From contig JABILA010000133.1 in NCBI GenBank assembly GCA_018654745.1, forward strand, positions 1 to 54,331: DNA of 54,331 bases, read 5' to 3'. Position numbers and translations under genes: made by a program. Under the pieces are notes generated by a model. The model saw only the letters and a list, made by a program, of their open reading frames with translations, had not been told where the DNA came from and did not search any database. This DNA is from Alphaproteobacteria bacterium (GTDB lineage Bacteria > Pseudomonadota > Alphaproteobacteria > UBA2966). Below, in pieces: positions 8,367 through 18,074 of this stretch; position 1 is the stretch's first letter, and each line of letters opens with the position of its first letter.

Positions 8367-9278
8367 ATGACCGCGATCATCGCCGCACTCCTTCCGGTTT
8401 TCCTGTTAATCGCAACGGGTTATGGCCTGAAGCAGATGAAGTTTCCGGGTGATGAGCTGTGGCCGCTGCTGGAGCGGCTGGTTTATTTTCTGCTGTTTCC
8501 GGCCTTGCTGGGATCGAACCTGGCGAAGGCGGATCTGGAGGGGTTTGAGGTATTGCCGCTGGCGGGTGTGATCGTATCGGCCTTGGCGATCATGGGTTTT
8601 GTAACCATTGGCTTGAAAAAGCGCTTTGGTCAGGGACCGGCGCTGACCTCGGTGTTTCAAGGCACGGTGCGGTTCAATTCCTATGTCGGGCTGGCCATAG
8701 CCGCTGAGCTGTGGGGCGCGGCTGGCAATGCTTTGGGCGCTGTTGTGGTGGCGATAATGGTGCCCATGTCCAACGCCTTGTGTGTCTATGCCCTGGCGCG
8801 GTTCAGCGGGGTGCATCCGCCGGGTATCCGGGCTGTGCTTTTGATGATGGCGCGCAATCCGTTGATTATTGCCTGCTTTGCCGGGTTTTTGCTGAATTAC
8901 ACCGGCATTGGCCTGCCGCCGGTGGTTGGTCCGGTCATCGAAATTCTGGCGCAGGCAGCCCTGCCCATCGGTATTTTGTGTGTCGGTGCGGGACTGGATT
9001 TATCGGTTCTACGCACCGCCGGGAGGCGCGTGACAGAGGCCAGCCTGCTACGGCTGCTGGGCATGCCATTGCTGATGTTCGGTTTGTGTTTATTGTTTGG
9101 TGTCAGTGGCTTGACGGCGAAAGTTGTCATATTGATGGGAGCACTGCCAACAGCTTCTTCGTCCTTTATCCTGGCCCGGCAGATGGGCGGCGATGTGGCC
9201 TTGATGGCGGGCATCATTACCCTGTCGACGCTGGCAGCGATGGTCACTATGCCCTTGTTATTGCCAATTTTATGGTGA
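8367..9278 (+). CDS. AEC family transporter (auxin efflux carrier-like)
   Basis: An integral membrane protein of 303 residues with about ten hydrophobic segments in two halves, matching the AEC (membrane transport/auxin efflux carrier) family. NSYVGLAIA near residue 95, RNPLIIACFAG near 162 and a C-terminal half with LPTASSSFILARQMGGD are typical of that family. Members export or take up small organic acids such as malate or malonate; the substrate here cannot be deduced. It is preceded by two repeat elements, so it likely has its own promoter, and pyrB follows 55 bases later. Confidence 0.88.
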   Translation: MTAIIAALLPVFLLIATGYGLKQMKFPGDELWPLLERLVYFLLFPALLGSNLAKADLEGFEVLPLAGVIVSALAIMGFVTIGLKKRFGQGPALTSVFQGTVRFNSYVGLAIAAELWGAAGNALGAVVVAIMVPMSNALCVYALARFSGVHPPGIRAVLLMMARNPLIIACFAGFLLNYTGIGLPPVVGPVIEILAQAALPIGILCVGAGLDLSVLRTAGRRVTEASLLRLLGMPLLMFGLCLLFGVSGLTAKVVILMGALPTASSSFILARQMGGDVALMAGIITLSTLAAMVTMPLLLPILW

Positions 9279-9333
9279 TCCCGGGCATTAGACTATTGCC
9301 CCCAAAACGAGTGCGCTTTATAACCGGGCTTTA

Positions 9334-10311
9334 ATGACCGCAGCAGCAAAATCGCTCGACAATCCCATCCCGCCCAACAGCCAGTTGGCTCAGGGACATC
9401 TTCTGGGTATTGAAGGTCTGAACCCCCTGGAAATAGCCTACTTGCTCGACAAGGCCGAAGGCTATGTTGACCACAACCGGCAAGTCGACAAGAAGCTCGA
9501 TCTGCTCAAGGGCCGGACCCAGATCAATCTCTTTTATGAAAACTCCACCCGGACCCGCGCCTCTTTCGAACTTGCCGGCAAGCGCATGGGTGCTGACGTC
9601 ATCAATATGGCTGTCGAAGGCTCGTCCATCAAAAAGGGTGAAACCCTGATCGACACGGCCATGACCCTGAACGCCATGCAGCCTGATATACTGGTGGTCC
9701 GTCATGACCAGTCAGGTGCGGTGAACCTGTTGGCGCAAAAGGTCGATGGCGCCGTGATCAACGGCGGCGACGGCAGCCACGAACATCCAACGCAAGCCTT
9801 GCTGGACGCCCTGACAATCCGACGACGCAAAGGCACGCTGGCGGGTCTGACAGTGGCGATTTGCGGCGATATCGCCCACAGCCGGGTTGCCCGGTCCAAC
9901 ATCCATCTGCTGAATATCATGGGGGCACGTGTGCGCCTGATCGGCCCGCCAACGCTGGTGCCGAAAAGCTTTGAGCGCATGGGCCTGGAAGTCCATCATG
10001 ACATGCGCAAAGGCCTGAAAAACGTTGATATTGTGATGATGTTGCGCTTGCAGATGGAACGTATGCAAGGATCGTATGTCCCGTCCACAAACGAATATTT
10101 CCATTTCTGGGGGCTGGATTATGAAAAACTGTCCGCCGCCAAGCCTGACGCCCTGATCATGCATCCCGGCCCCATGAACCGCGGTGTCGAGATCGCAACG
10201 GACGTCGCCGACGACATTGACCGCAGCGCCATCCGGGAACAGGTCGAAATGGGCGTGGCTGTGCGCATGGCCTGCCTCGAAGTTCTCTGCGACCAGAGGC
10301 AACCGCGATGA
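9334..10311 (+). CDS. pyrB: Aspartate carbamoyltransferase, catalytic subunit
   Basis: It condenses carbamoyl phosphate and aspartate to N-carbamoylaspartate, the second step of pyrimidine synthesis. The 325-residue product has the carbamoyl-phosphate motif [13 protein letters not shown], the GSSIKKGET loop (the usual SSxxKGES), and [14 protein letters not shown]. The C-terminal half carries the aspartate-binding MLRLQMER and MHPGPMNRG. No regulatory PyrI is present. The stop codon overlaps the start of the next gene (ATGA), coupling it to a dihydroorotase-like protein. In some bacteria an inactive dihydroorotase homolog is a structural partner of this enzyme. Confidence 0.97.
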   Translation: MTAAAKSLDNPIPPNSQLAQGHLLGIEGLNPLEIAYLLDKAEGYVDHNRQVDKKLDLLKGRTQINLFYENSTRTRASFELAGKRMGADVINMAVEGSSIKKGETLIDTAMTLNAMQPDILVVRHDQSGAVNLLAQKVDGAVINGGDGSHEHPTQALLDALTIRRRKGTLAGLTVAICGDIAHSRVARSNIHLLNIMGARVRLIGPPTLVPKSFERMGLEVHHDMRKGLKNVDIVMMLRLQMERMQGSYVPSTNEYFHFWGLDYEKLSAAKPDALIMHPGPMNRGVEIATDVADDIDRSAIREQVEMGVAVRMACLEVLCDQRQPR

Positions 10312-11606
10312 GTGGTCTGACAGCCTTTATCAACGCCCGACTAATGGATCCGGCGTCAAAGCTGGATGCCAAAGGTGGCCTGATCATCAAAAACGGCAAG
10401 ATCAGGGAAATTATCAAGGGCCTGGACGTACCACAGGTCCCCTATGGCGCTGAAATCATTGATTGTGAGGGCCATGTCCTGGCCCCCGGTCTGATTGATG
10501 CCCGTGCCTATCTGGGTGAGCCTGGCCAGGAACAGAAAGAAACCATGGCCACGGCCAGTCAGGCAGCGGCTGCAGGCGGTATTACCACCATCGCCGCCAT
10601 GGCCTCGACCGACCCTTGTGTCGATGAAGTGGCACTGGTTGAGTTTGTCTCCCGCCGGGCGCGGGATACCGCCATCGTCAATGTTGTTCCCACCGCCTGC
10701 GTGACACGCGGGCGAAAAGGTGAGGAAATCACTGAGATGGGTATGCTGGCGGAAGCCGGTGCTGTTGCCTTTTCTGATGGTCACCGGGCCATTGGGTCTG
10801 CCCAGGTCATGCGCCGGGCACTGGCTTACGCCACAGGCTGGGACCTGCTGATCATCCAGCACCCGGAAGAGCCTTCCATGGCCGCCTCCGGGGCCATGAA
10901 TGCCGGTGAGATGTCAACGCGCCTGGGTATTCCCGGCGTGCCATCCATCGCCGAAGTCATGATGGTCGAACGCGATCTGCGTCTGGTAGAAATGACCGGG
11001 GGCCGTTATCACGCCGCCTGCATATCGACGGAAGCCTCCATCAAGGCCATTCGCCAGGCAAAAGACAGGGGCCTGCCCGTGACCTGTTCGGCGGCGGCCC
11101 ATCACTTTGCCTTGAATGAACTGGCGGTTGGTGAATACCGGACCTTTACGAAGGTATCCCCGCCCCTGCGCAGTGAGGCAGACCGACTGGCCGTCGTTGC
11201 CGGTCTGGAAGACGGGACTATCGACTGTATCGTCAGTGATCATTCACCGCACGATCAGGAAGCCAAACGCCTGCCCTTTGCGCAAGCCGCTGATGGCTCC
11301 ATTGGCCTGCAAACTGTCCTGCCGTTGGCGCTGGAGCTGCATCACACCAAACAAGTGCCTCTGATGCGCCTGCTGGACGCCCTGACACGGGCACCGGCAC
11401 AGATGCTGGGTCTGCCGTCAGGCAAACTGGCGGAAGGCGCACCAGCAGACCTGATCCTGATTGATCTGGATATGCCCTGGCGTATCACCGAAAGCCTGTT
11501 TCTTTCCCGATCCAAGAACTCCGCCTTCGAGGATCGCCCGACCCAGGGCCGCGCCATAAGAACAATTGTTGCTGGCGAAACTGTCTTTAACCTGAACGAA
11601 GGCTGA
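10308..11606 (+). CDS. pyrC: Class I dihydroorotase-like protein lacking metal ligands
   Basis: An amidohydrolase-fold protein of 432 residues in the place of pyrC, coupled to pyrB by ATGA. The class I dihydroorotase signature DxHxHxREPG reads D64-A-R-A-Y-L-G-E-P-G here: both zinc His are replaced (Arg66, Tyr68) and the substrate Arg is Gly70. A further ligand in the usual HVST segment is Cys238 (ACIST). His185 and Asp311 (SDHSPH) remain. By family knowledge such proteins are probably non-catalytic and support aspartate carbamoyltransferase assembly, as with the inactive PyrC' of Pseudomonas. If so, a separate active dihydroorotase must be encoded elsewhere. Databases often label such proteins dihydroorotase. 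Confidence 0.85.
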   Translation: MSGLTAFINARLMDPASKLDAKGGLIIKNGKIREIIKGLDVPQVPYGAEIIDCEGHVLAPGLIDARAYLGEPGQEQKETMATASQAAAAGGITTIAAMASTDPCVDEVALVEFVSRRARDTAIVNVVPTACVTRGRKGEEITEMGMLAEAGAVAFSDGHRAIGSAQVMRRALAYATGWDLLIIQHPEEPSMAASGAMNAGEMSTRLGIPGVPSIAEVMMVERDLRLVEMTGGRYHAACISTEASIKAIRQAKDRGLPVTCSAAAHHFALNELAVGEYRTFTKVSPPLRSEADRLAVVAGLEDGTIDCIVSDHSPHDQEAKRLPFAQAADGSIGLQTVLPLALELHHTKQVPLMRLLDALTRAPAQMLGLPSGKLAEGAPADLILIDLDMPWRITESLFLSRSKNSAFEDRPTQGRAIRTIVAGETVFNLNEG

Positions 11607-11610
11607 GCTT

Positions 11611-12252
11611 GTGCCAGACCCCATGGGTGATATTACGTTGTGGTGGCCCTTGCTGGCCGGAGCGTTCATCGGATACCTGCTGGGCTCAGTTCCCTTCGGG
11701 CTGGTGCTGACGCGCATCGCTGGCTATGGCGATCTGCGCAAAATCGGTTCCGGTAATATCGGTGCGACCAACGTCCTGCGGACAGGTAACAAACCGCTGG
11801 CTTTCGCGACACTCATCCTTGACAGCGGCAAAGGGGCGGCGGCTGTCCTGATTGGCGGTGCGATGTTTGGCCCGGATATGGCTGTCATGGCGGGCGGTGG
11901 TGCTTTCCTCGGTCACCTTTTCCCCCTTTATCTGAAGTTCCGCGGTGGCAAGGGTGTTGCGACAACACTGGGTATTTTGATCGCCATCTCATGGCCTGTA
12001 GGCTTAGGTGCTTGTTTAACATGGGCCGTTACTGCGTTGATTTTTCGCATTTCTTCCCTTTCAGGCATGATGGCCCTCGCGGCCTCGCCGGTTATCGCAT
12101 ATTACCTCTCGACCGACCAGGTCACGGAGTTTTCCATCTTTCTTGCAGTTCTGGTCTGGGTGCGGCACCATGAAAACATTCGTCGTATCCTCAAGGGTGA
12201 AGAGCCCCGGATCGGCAAGAAAAAAGATGTAGAGATCAGCCCTTCAAAATGA
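11611..12252 (+). CDS. plsY: Acyl-phosphate:glycerol-3-phosphate acyltransferase
   Basis: PlsY transfers an acyl group from acyl phosphate to glycerol-3-phosphate, the first step of phospholipid synthesis in the inner membrane. The 213-residue product has five or so hydrophobic segments and the three conserved loops: GSGNIGATNVLR, GHLFPLYLKFRGGKGVAT and RHHENIRRILKGEEPRIG. The start is GTG at 11611, five bases after the pyrC stop; ATG at 11623 is an alternative. The stop overlaps the next start (ATGA). A charged C-terminal tail of about 12 residues is not part of the core. Confidence 0.95.
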   Translation: MPDPMGDITLWWPLLAGAFIGYLLGSVPFGLVLTRIAGYGDLRKIGSGNIGATNVLRTGNKPLAFATLILDSGKGAAAVLIGGAMFGPDMAVMAGGGAFLGHLFPLYLKFRGGKGVATTLGILIAISWPVGLGACLTWAVTALIFRISSLSGMMALAASPVIAYYLSTDQVTEFSIFLAVLVWVRHHENIRRILKGEEPRIGKKKDVEISPSK

Positions 12253-12899
12253 GAAACCCGATGCCCGGAATTCGCCTGACAAGCCTTGTTGTCTCCCTGC
12301 TCCTGCTTTTCGTGACCCCACTTCAGGCCAACGATACCGGACCGCGAAAACAGGACACAAACAAACTTCGTCCAGGACAAATAGATTTCGACCAGGGTCG
12401 GTTTCTAAAGGCATTAAATATCTGGCTACCGCAGGCCGAAGCCGGTGATCCCGAAGTACAGGTTCTGGTAGGAGAAATGTACCGCCGGGGTCTGGGTGTG
12501 CCCAAAGACATTGTCCGGGCCTATGACTGGCACAAAAAATCTGCCGATCAAGGCAACGTCAATGGTATGTACCATATTGCCCAGTATCACCTTCACGGTC
12601 AGGGCGGCGTCGAAAAAGACCCCGTTCACGCACTGAAAATATACCAGAATGCAGCGGATAAACTGCATTGGCGAGCCCAGTATGTTGTCTCTCACGCCTA
12701 TCTCACTGGTGATATTTATGAAAAGGACCTGGTCAAATCCCTGCAATGGCTGGAAATCAGCATTGCTTCTTCAAAGGGCAAATTTGGCAAGCGAAAGATC
12801 TATTATCGTCGGCGAAGTATTGCCAAACAAATGACAGAGACGGAAATCGAACTGGGAGAGAAACTGGCGGCCGACTGGCTGGCGGCGCACGGCAAATAA
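12249..12899 (+). CDS. Secreted Sel1-like repeat protein
   Basis: The 216-residue product starts with a signal peptide (hydrophobic run SLVVSLLLLFVTPLQA, likely cleaved after LQA). The rest is Sel1-like helical repeats: AEAGDPEVQVLVGEMYRRGL, SADQGNVNGMYHIAQYHLHG and a third around RAQYVVSHAYLTGDI. Such proteins act as periplasmic adaptors, but no partner is evident. The ATG at 12249 overlaps the plsY stop; another ATG four codons later at 12261 is equally compatible with the signal peptide. Coupling to plsY suggests co-expression with lipid synthesis, though this is inference from position. Confidence 0.8.
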   Translation: MRNPMPGIRLTSLVVSLLLLFVTPLQANDTGPRKQDTNKLRPGQIDFDQGRFLKALNIWLPQAEAGDPEVQVLVGEMYRRGLGVPKDIVRAYDWHKKSADQGNVNGMYHIAQYHLHGQGGVEKDPVHALKIYQNAADKLHWRAQYVVSHAYLTGDIYEKDLVKSLQWLEISIASSKGKFGKRKIYYRRRSIAKQMTETEIELGEKLAADWLAAHGK

Positions 12900-12932
12900 A
12901 TTAAATCTGATCAGGATCGGCAGCGTAAGACC

Positions 12933-14144
12933 ATGAAAATAACGGAAATTGAAACAATTTACGTCGATGAGTTCCCGAACCTGCTCTGGGTTCAGCTTCA
13001 TACAGAAGACGGCATCGTTGGCCTTGGTGAAACATTTTTTGGGGCTGACGCTGTCGAAGCCCACATTCACGAATTTATCGCCCCGTACCTACTGGGCAAA
13101 AGCGCGCTGGATATCGAACATCACAGCCACCGCATGACCGGCTATGCCGGGCGCGGTGGATCAGGTGCCGAGATGCGCGGCACATCGGCTGTGGATATCG
13201 CTTTGTGGGATATCTGGGGCCAATCCTGCAATCAACCGATCTACCAGATGCTGGGTGGTGCCTCGCGCGACAAGGTGCGGGTTTACAACACATGTGCGGG
13301 ATATAAGTATGTCCGCAAGGCGGCAGCCCAGGTAACGGCCAATTTCGGCATTGCATCGGCAACAGCAGAAGGTCCATACGAAGACCTCGATGGCTTCATG
13401 AACACAGCGGATGAGTTGGCCCAAAGTCTGCTGGATATGGGTATCCGCGGGATGAAAATCTGGCCCTTTGATTTCGCAGCCGAAGCTTCCGGCGGTAATT
13501 ATATTTCCGATGAAGATCTGAAAACCGCAATCATCCCCTTCGAAAAAATCCGAAATGCCGTGGGTGACCGCATGGAAATCATGTGCGAGCTGCATTCGCT
13601 GTGGAATGTGCCCACCGCCAAACGGATATGTCACGCCCTTGAAGATTTTAACCTGACCTGGATTGAAGACCCTGTGCGCATGGACCACCAGGGCAATGTC
13701 GGCAAGGTCGCTGCTTCCACCCGGGCCCCCATTGCCGTTGGTGAGCTTTTGGGCGGTCGTGCGCAATATCGCGATCTGATCGAAAAGGCCGATGTCGGAC
13801 TGGTCATTATGGATATCGTCTGGGGTGGTGGCCTGACCGAAGCCCGTAAGGTGGCTTCCTACTGTGATACCCACAGCCTGCCCTTCACCGGCCACGACTG
13901 CACCGGCCCCGTGGCCCTGGCTGCATCAACCCATATGTCTTTGCATGCGCCAAATACCTTCATTCAGGAAATGGTCAGAGCCTTCTATTACGGTTGGTAT
14001 CAGGACTTCGTGACCGAACTGCCACCTGTCGAAGACGGTTTCATTCGGGCTCCATCCGGTCCAGGACTGGGCATGAAGCTGAACCCGGACGTTTTCAAAC
14101 GACCTGACGCCCGAATTCGAAAGACCAACGCCAGCCACCTGTAA
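12933..14144 (+). CDS. Enolase-superfamily enzyme (mandelate racemase/muconate lactonizing type)
   Basis: The 403-residue product has the N-terminal capping domain and the barrel of the mandelate racemase/muconate lactonizing enzyme group. Carboxylate metal ligands are visible in MCELHS, in WIEDPV (Glu) and in VGELLGG (Glu), and a likely general base or acid His is in TGHDCTGP. This layout is seen in sugar-acid dehydratases such as those for mannonate, gluconate or galactonate. I cannot name the substrate. No sugar transporter or aldolase is next to it. It separates the plsY group from dprA and may be a later insertion in that cluster. The start ATG follows the Sel1 gene by 33 bases. Confidence 0.85.
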   Translation: MKITEIETIYVDEFPNLLWVQLHTEDGIVGLGETFFGADAVEAHIHEFIAPYLLGKSALDIEHHSHRMTGYAGRGGSGAEMRGTSAVDIALWDIWGQSCNQPIYQMLGGASRDKVRVYNTCAGYKYVRKAAAQVTANFGIASATAEGPYEDLDGFMNTADELAQSLLDMGIRGMKIWPFDFAAEASGGNYISDEDLKTAIIPFEKIRNAVGDRMEIMCELHSLWNVPTAKRICHALEDFNLTWIEDPVRMDHQGNVGKVAASTRAPIAVGELLGGRAQYRDLIEKADVGLVIMDIVWGGGLTEARKVASYCDTHSLPFTGHDCTGPVALAASTHMSLHAPNTFIQEMVRAFYYGWYQDFVTELPPVEDGFIRAPSGPGLGMKLNPDVFKRPDARIRKTNASHL

Positions 14145-14233
14145 GTCGCCTGATAAGAACGGTCATGCTCCAAAACAGCCCTATTTGACTACTCAGGGTT
14201 GACGAAACAGGCGCGCCAAACCATCGTACCGGG

Positions 14234-15352
14234 ATGAATATTCCCTCATCGATCACTGATTCCGAGCGACTTGATCGCCTCAGGCTGCTGCGTAGCGAAA
14301 ATGTTGGCCCGGTAACCTGGCGCCAGCTTATGGAAGCCTATGGATCAGCTACCAGCGCCCTTGAGGCGATCCCTGAGCTTGCCCGGCGTGGCGGGCGCAA
14401 GAAGCCCTACAAGATATGTAGCAAGTCAGTGGCGGAGGACGAATGGGCCGCCACGGACGCCGTCGGTGCGCAACTGATCACAATCGGGGAGCCTGATTAT
14501 CCGGTCGCCCTCGCGGCCACGAGTGACGCCCCGCCGGTGATGACGGTAAAAGGCCACCTACACCTTTTGAACCGTCGGTGTGTTGGCATGGTTGGTGCCC
14601 GCAACGCCTCGGCATCCGGCATCCGGTTTGCCCGCCAGATCGCGATGGAACTGGGGGACAAGGAACTGGTGGTCGCCTCCGGCCTTGCCAGAGGTATAGA
14701 TGCGGCAGCGCATGAAGGCTCGTTGAAATCCGGGACAATTGCAGTTGTTGCCGGTGGTATTGATGTCGTCTATCCGGCAGAACATCAGGAATTATACGAA
14801 CAAATTATCGATGCAGGCATTGTCGTGGCGGAACAACCCGTCGGCACAAAGCCGCAAGGCAGGCACTTTCCAAGGCGAAACAGGGTGATTTCCGGCCTGT
14901 CGCTGGGGGTGCTGGTGATCGAGGCGGCGAAGAAGTCCGGCTCCCTGATCACGGCGCGGATGGCGAACGAACAAGGCCGCGAAGTCATGGCCGTTCCCGG
15001 TTCCCCGCTGGATCCCAGATGCCGGGGGAGTAACGACCTGATCCGCCAGGGTGCTCGATTGGTTGAAACAATTGACGATATTATCGACGCCCTGGGCGGT
15101 ATGATCATGCCCTCTGCCCAGGAGCCTGAACCAGACCTCTTCAGCTACGCCAAACCAGCATCACCAAGTAGCCAGGAACTGGAAAATGCCCGAAAACTGG
15201 TTGAAGAAAAGCTGGGTCCGACACCGACGCCTATTGACGAACTGATCAGACAGTGCCATTTGACAGCGGCGATGGTTTTTACCATTTTGCTGGAACTTGA
15301 ACTTGCCGGACGACTGGATCGACATCCGGGAAATCAGGTTTCATTGTTATAG
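14234..15352 (+). CDS. dprA: DNA-processing protein A
   Basis: DprA binds single-stranded DNA and loads RecA, mainly during natural transformation. The 372-residue product has an N-terminal SAM-like segment (RLDRLRLLRSENVGPVTWRQL), the Rossmann-like core with VGARNASASG, SGLARGIDAAAH and HFPRRNRVISGLS, and a C-terminal winged-helix domain (about 305-372, ending DRHPGNQVSLL). The gene stands between the dehydratase-like gene and topA, a common arrangement in this bacterial class. 67 bases separate it from topA. Confidence 0.95.
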   Translation: MNIPSSITDSERLDRLRLLRSENVGPVTWRQLMEAYGSATSALEAIPELARRGGRKKPYKICSKSVAEDEWAATDAVGAQLITIGEPDYPVALAATSDAPPVMTVKGHLHLLNRRCVGMVGARNASASGIRFARQIAMELGDKELVVASGLARGIDAAAHEGSLKSGTIAVVAGGIDVVYPAEHQELYEQIIDAGIVVAEQPVGTKPQGRHFPRRNRVISGLSLGVLVIEAAKKSGSLITARMANEQGREVMAVPGSPLDPRCRGSNDLIRQGARLVETIDDIIDALGGMIMPSAQEPEPDLFSYAKPASPSSQELENARKLVEEKLGPTPTPIDELIRQCHLTAAMVFTILLELELAGRLDRHPGNQVSLL

Positions 15353-15419
15353 GTCAATGATTTAGCACTTAATTCAAAGACCGAAGTATTGTTGTAATTT
15401 TCGTTTATTCGGAGCGAAC

Positions 15420-18062
15420 ATGGACGTCGTTGTCGTCGAATCACCGGCCAAAGCCAAGACAATTAACAAGTATCTGGGCGACAATTTCATCGTCCTGGCT
15501 AGTTATGGTCACGTCAGAGACCTTCCTGCCAAGGATGGTTCAGTGCGGCCAGACGAAGATTTCGCGATGACGTATCAGACGGATCCGAAGTCCAAGAAAC
15601 ACATGACGGCCATCACCAAAGCCGTAAAGGGCGCGGATAATCTCTATCTCGCGACTGATCCGGATCGGGAAGGCGAGGCCATTTCCTGGCACGTTCTGGC
15701 GGCCCTCGAGGAAAAAGGTGCCGTCAAGGGCGTCGAGGTTCATCGTGTAGCCTTCAACGAGATCACCAAAACAGCCGTTCAGGAAGCGATTGCCAATCCG
15801 CGTGATCTGGATATGAACCTGATCAACGCCCAGCAAGCCCGCCGGGCTCTGGATTATCTGGTTGGATTTACCCTGTCGCCGGTTCTGTGGCGCAAATTGC
15901 CGGGTTCTCGCTCCGCTGGACGGGTTCAATCTGTTGCCTTGCGCCTGATCTGTGAGCGCGAACTGGATATCGAAGCCTTCCGTCCTCAGGAATACTGGTC
16001 GGTTCTGGCCGATTTTACGACTGCGGCTGGCGAAAAGATGTCGACCCGCCTGACGACGCTTGAAGGTAAAAAGCTTGGCAAGTTCGATTTGGGCGACGAA
16101 GCCGCTGCCACCCACGCCGTAAATACCATTGAGGCCGCCGCTTATTATAAAGTGGCGAAGGTTGAGACAAAGGAACGGCCACGTAACCCCTACCCGCCGT
16201 TCACGACGTCAACATTGCAACAGGAAGCTTCGCGTAAGCTGCGCATGAGTGCCCGTCAGACCATGCAAACCGCCCAGCGTTTGTATGAAGGTATTGATAT
16301 CGGCGGTGAAACCGTTGGTCTGATAACCTATATGCGGACAGACGGTGTTTACATGGCCGCCGAAGCCATCACCAATTGCCGCGACGTTATCGCCGAAGAC
16401 TTTGGCCAGAATTACGTGCCTGAAGCACCGCGCGAATATAAATCCAAAGCCAAAAACGCGCAGGAAGCGCACGAAGCCATTCGCCCTACCAGCCTTGCGC
16501 GCCGCCCGAAAGAGCTTGAGCGCGTATTGGGTGCCGAGGAATTGCGGCTTTATGACCTGATCTGGAAGCGTACCATGGCCAGCCAGATGGCATCGGCCCG
16601 CTTGCAACAGGCGTCGATTGATATTGATGCCGGTGGCCAGGCAGTATTGCGCGCCACGGGACAGATTGTGCTGTTCGATGGTTTCCTCAAACTTTACGAG
16701 GAAGGCAAGGACGACGACGCAAACGGCGATGAAGAAGCCGGACGCCTGCCGCAAGTGACTGAAGGTAGCGACCTGAATAACGGTCCGGTCAAACCGGAAC
16801 AGCATTTCACCCAGCCCCCCCCCCGCTTTTCGGAAGCAACGCTGGTCAAGCGCATGGAAGAACTGGGCATTGGTCGCCCGTCGACTTATGCCAGTACCCT
16901 GTCTGTTTTGCAGGATCGTAATTACGTACGCCTGGATCGGAACCGGTTTTACCCGGAAGATCGTGGTCGCGTTGTCACAACTTTCCTCGACAGCTTTTTC
17001 CCACGCTATGTTGAATATGATTTCACCGCAGACCTGGAAACCAAACTGGATGGCGTTTCAGCCGGAGAAGTGGACTGGAAAGTTCTGCTCCGGGATTTCT
17101 GGGTTCCGTTCAATGCCGCCGTGGACGAAACCGCCGATTTACGCGTACGGGAAGTGCTGGACAGGCTCGACGAAATTCTCGGCCCACACTTTTTCCATTC
17201 CGATGACCCTGAGATTGACCCGCGCAAATGTCCGACTTGCGGAGAAGGTCGCCTCGGTCTGAAACTCGGAAAATTCGGTGCTTTTGTTGGCTGTTCCAAC
17301 TATCCGGAATGCAAGTTCACACGTCAATTGACCACCAGCGGCGACGGTGTTGACGAGGGACCGCGCCAAATCGGTTTGCATCCTGAAAACGCCAAAATGA
17401 TCACGGTTCGCAAGGGACCTTTTGGCAACTACATTCAGGTTGGCGAGCAGGAAGGCGACGAAAAGCCCAAACGCGTTGGTCTGCCCAAGGAACGTAACCC
17501 GGCCGAAGTGGACATGGAAATGGCGCTGGCCTTACTCTCCCTGCCCCGCGAAGTGGGTTATCACCCGGAAACCACCAAGAAGATCGTTGCCGGTATTGGT
17601 CGCTTTGGCCCCTTCCTGCGTCACGACCAGAAATATGCCTCTGTCAAAGGCGATGATGATGTCTTGACGATTGGCATGAACAGGGCTGTTCAGTTGATCG
17701 CCGAAGCCGATGCCAAGCGCGGCCAGGGGCCTGCAGCTTCTGTTTTGAAAGCACTGGGTAACCATCCCGAAGACGAAAAACCGATTAATGTACTCGATGG
17801 CAAATACGGGGCCTATGTCAAACATGGCAAGGTCAATGCAACGTTGCCCAAGGGGCTGTTGCCCGAAGAAGTCACCATCGAACGAGCACTGGAACTTCTG
17901 AACGCCAAGGCACCCAAGAAGAAAGCTCCGGCCAAAAAGAAGACCGCAGCAAAGAAGAAGAAAAAGGCCGCGCCAAAGAAAAAAGCTGCAGCGAAAAAGA
18001 AAGCCGCAGCAAAGAAACCCAAAGCGACAGCAGCCACTGATGCCGCGCCAGCTGAGGAATAG
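15420..18062 (+). CDS. topA: DNA topoisomerase I with lysine-rich tail
   Basis: Type IA topoisomerase that relaxes negative supercoils, 880 residues. The N-terminal Toprim domain includes VVVESPAKAKTI and ATDPDREGEAISWH. The active-site Tyr is Tyr304 in LITYMRTDG. One four-Cys zinc finger follows the core (CPTC ... CSNYPEC), then repeated C-terminal modules such as GKFGAFVG, GPFGNYI, GRFGPFL and GKYGAYVKHG. The last 50 residues are a Lys/Ala/Pro tail with 20 Lys, like histone H1, which should bind DNA non-specifically. The start has GGAG five bases upstream. A run of ten C (16815-16824) lies inside the reading frame. Confidence 0.97.
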   Translation: MDVVVVESPAKAKTINKYLGDNFIVLASYGHVRDLPAKDGSVRPDEDFAMTYQTDPKSKKHMTAITKAVKGADNLYLATDPDREGEAISWHVLAALEEKGAVKGVEVHRVAFNEITKTAVQEAIANPRDLDMNLINAQQARRALDYLVGFTLSPVLWRKLPGSRSAGRVQSVALRLICERELDIEAFRPQEYWSVLADFTTAAGEKMSTRLTTLEGKKLGKFDLGDEAAATHAVNTIEAAAYYKVAKVETKERPRNPYPPFTTSTLQQEASRKLRMSARQTMQTAQRLYEGIDIGGETVGLITYMRTDGVYMAAEAITNCRDVIAEDFGQNYVPEAPREYKSKAKNAQEAHEAIRPTSLARRPKELERVLGAEELRLYDLIWKRTMASQMASARLQQASIDIDAGGQAVLRATGQIVLFDGFLKLYEEGKDDDANGDEEAGRLPQVTEGSDLNNGPVKPEQHFTQPPPRFSEATLVKRMEELGIGRPSTYASTLSVLQDRNYVRLDRNRFYPEDRGRVVTTFLDSFFPRYVEYDFTADLETKLDGVSAGEVDWKVLLRDFWVPFNAAVDETADLRVREVLDRLDEILGPHFFHSDDPEIDPRKCPTCGEGRLGLKLGKFGAFVGCSNYPECKFTRQLTTSGDGVDEGPRQIGLHPENAKMITVRKGPFGNYIQVGEQEGDEKPKRVGLPKERNPAEVDMEMALALLSLPREVGYHPETTKKIVAGIGRFGPFLRHDQKYASVKGDDDVLTIGMNRAVQLIAEADAKRGQGPAASVLKALGNHPEDEKPINVLDGKYGAYVKHGKVNATLPKGLLPEEVTIERALELLNAKAPKKKAPAKKKTAAKKKKKAAPKKKAAAKKKAAAKKPKATAATDAAPAEE

Positions 18063-18074
18063 TCAGCAAAGTCC

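Noticed and set aside
12933..14144. Naming the enolase-superfamily enzyme as a specific dehydratase
   Set aside because: The metal ligands are clear but residues deciding the substrate could not be separated by eye.
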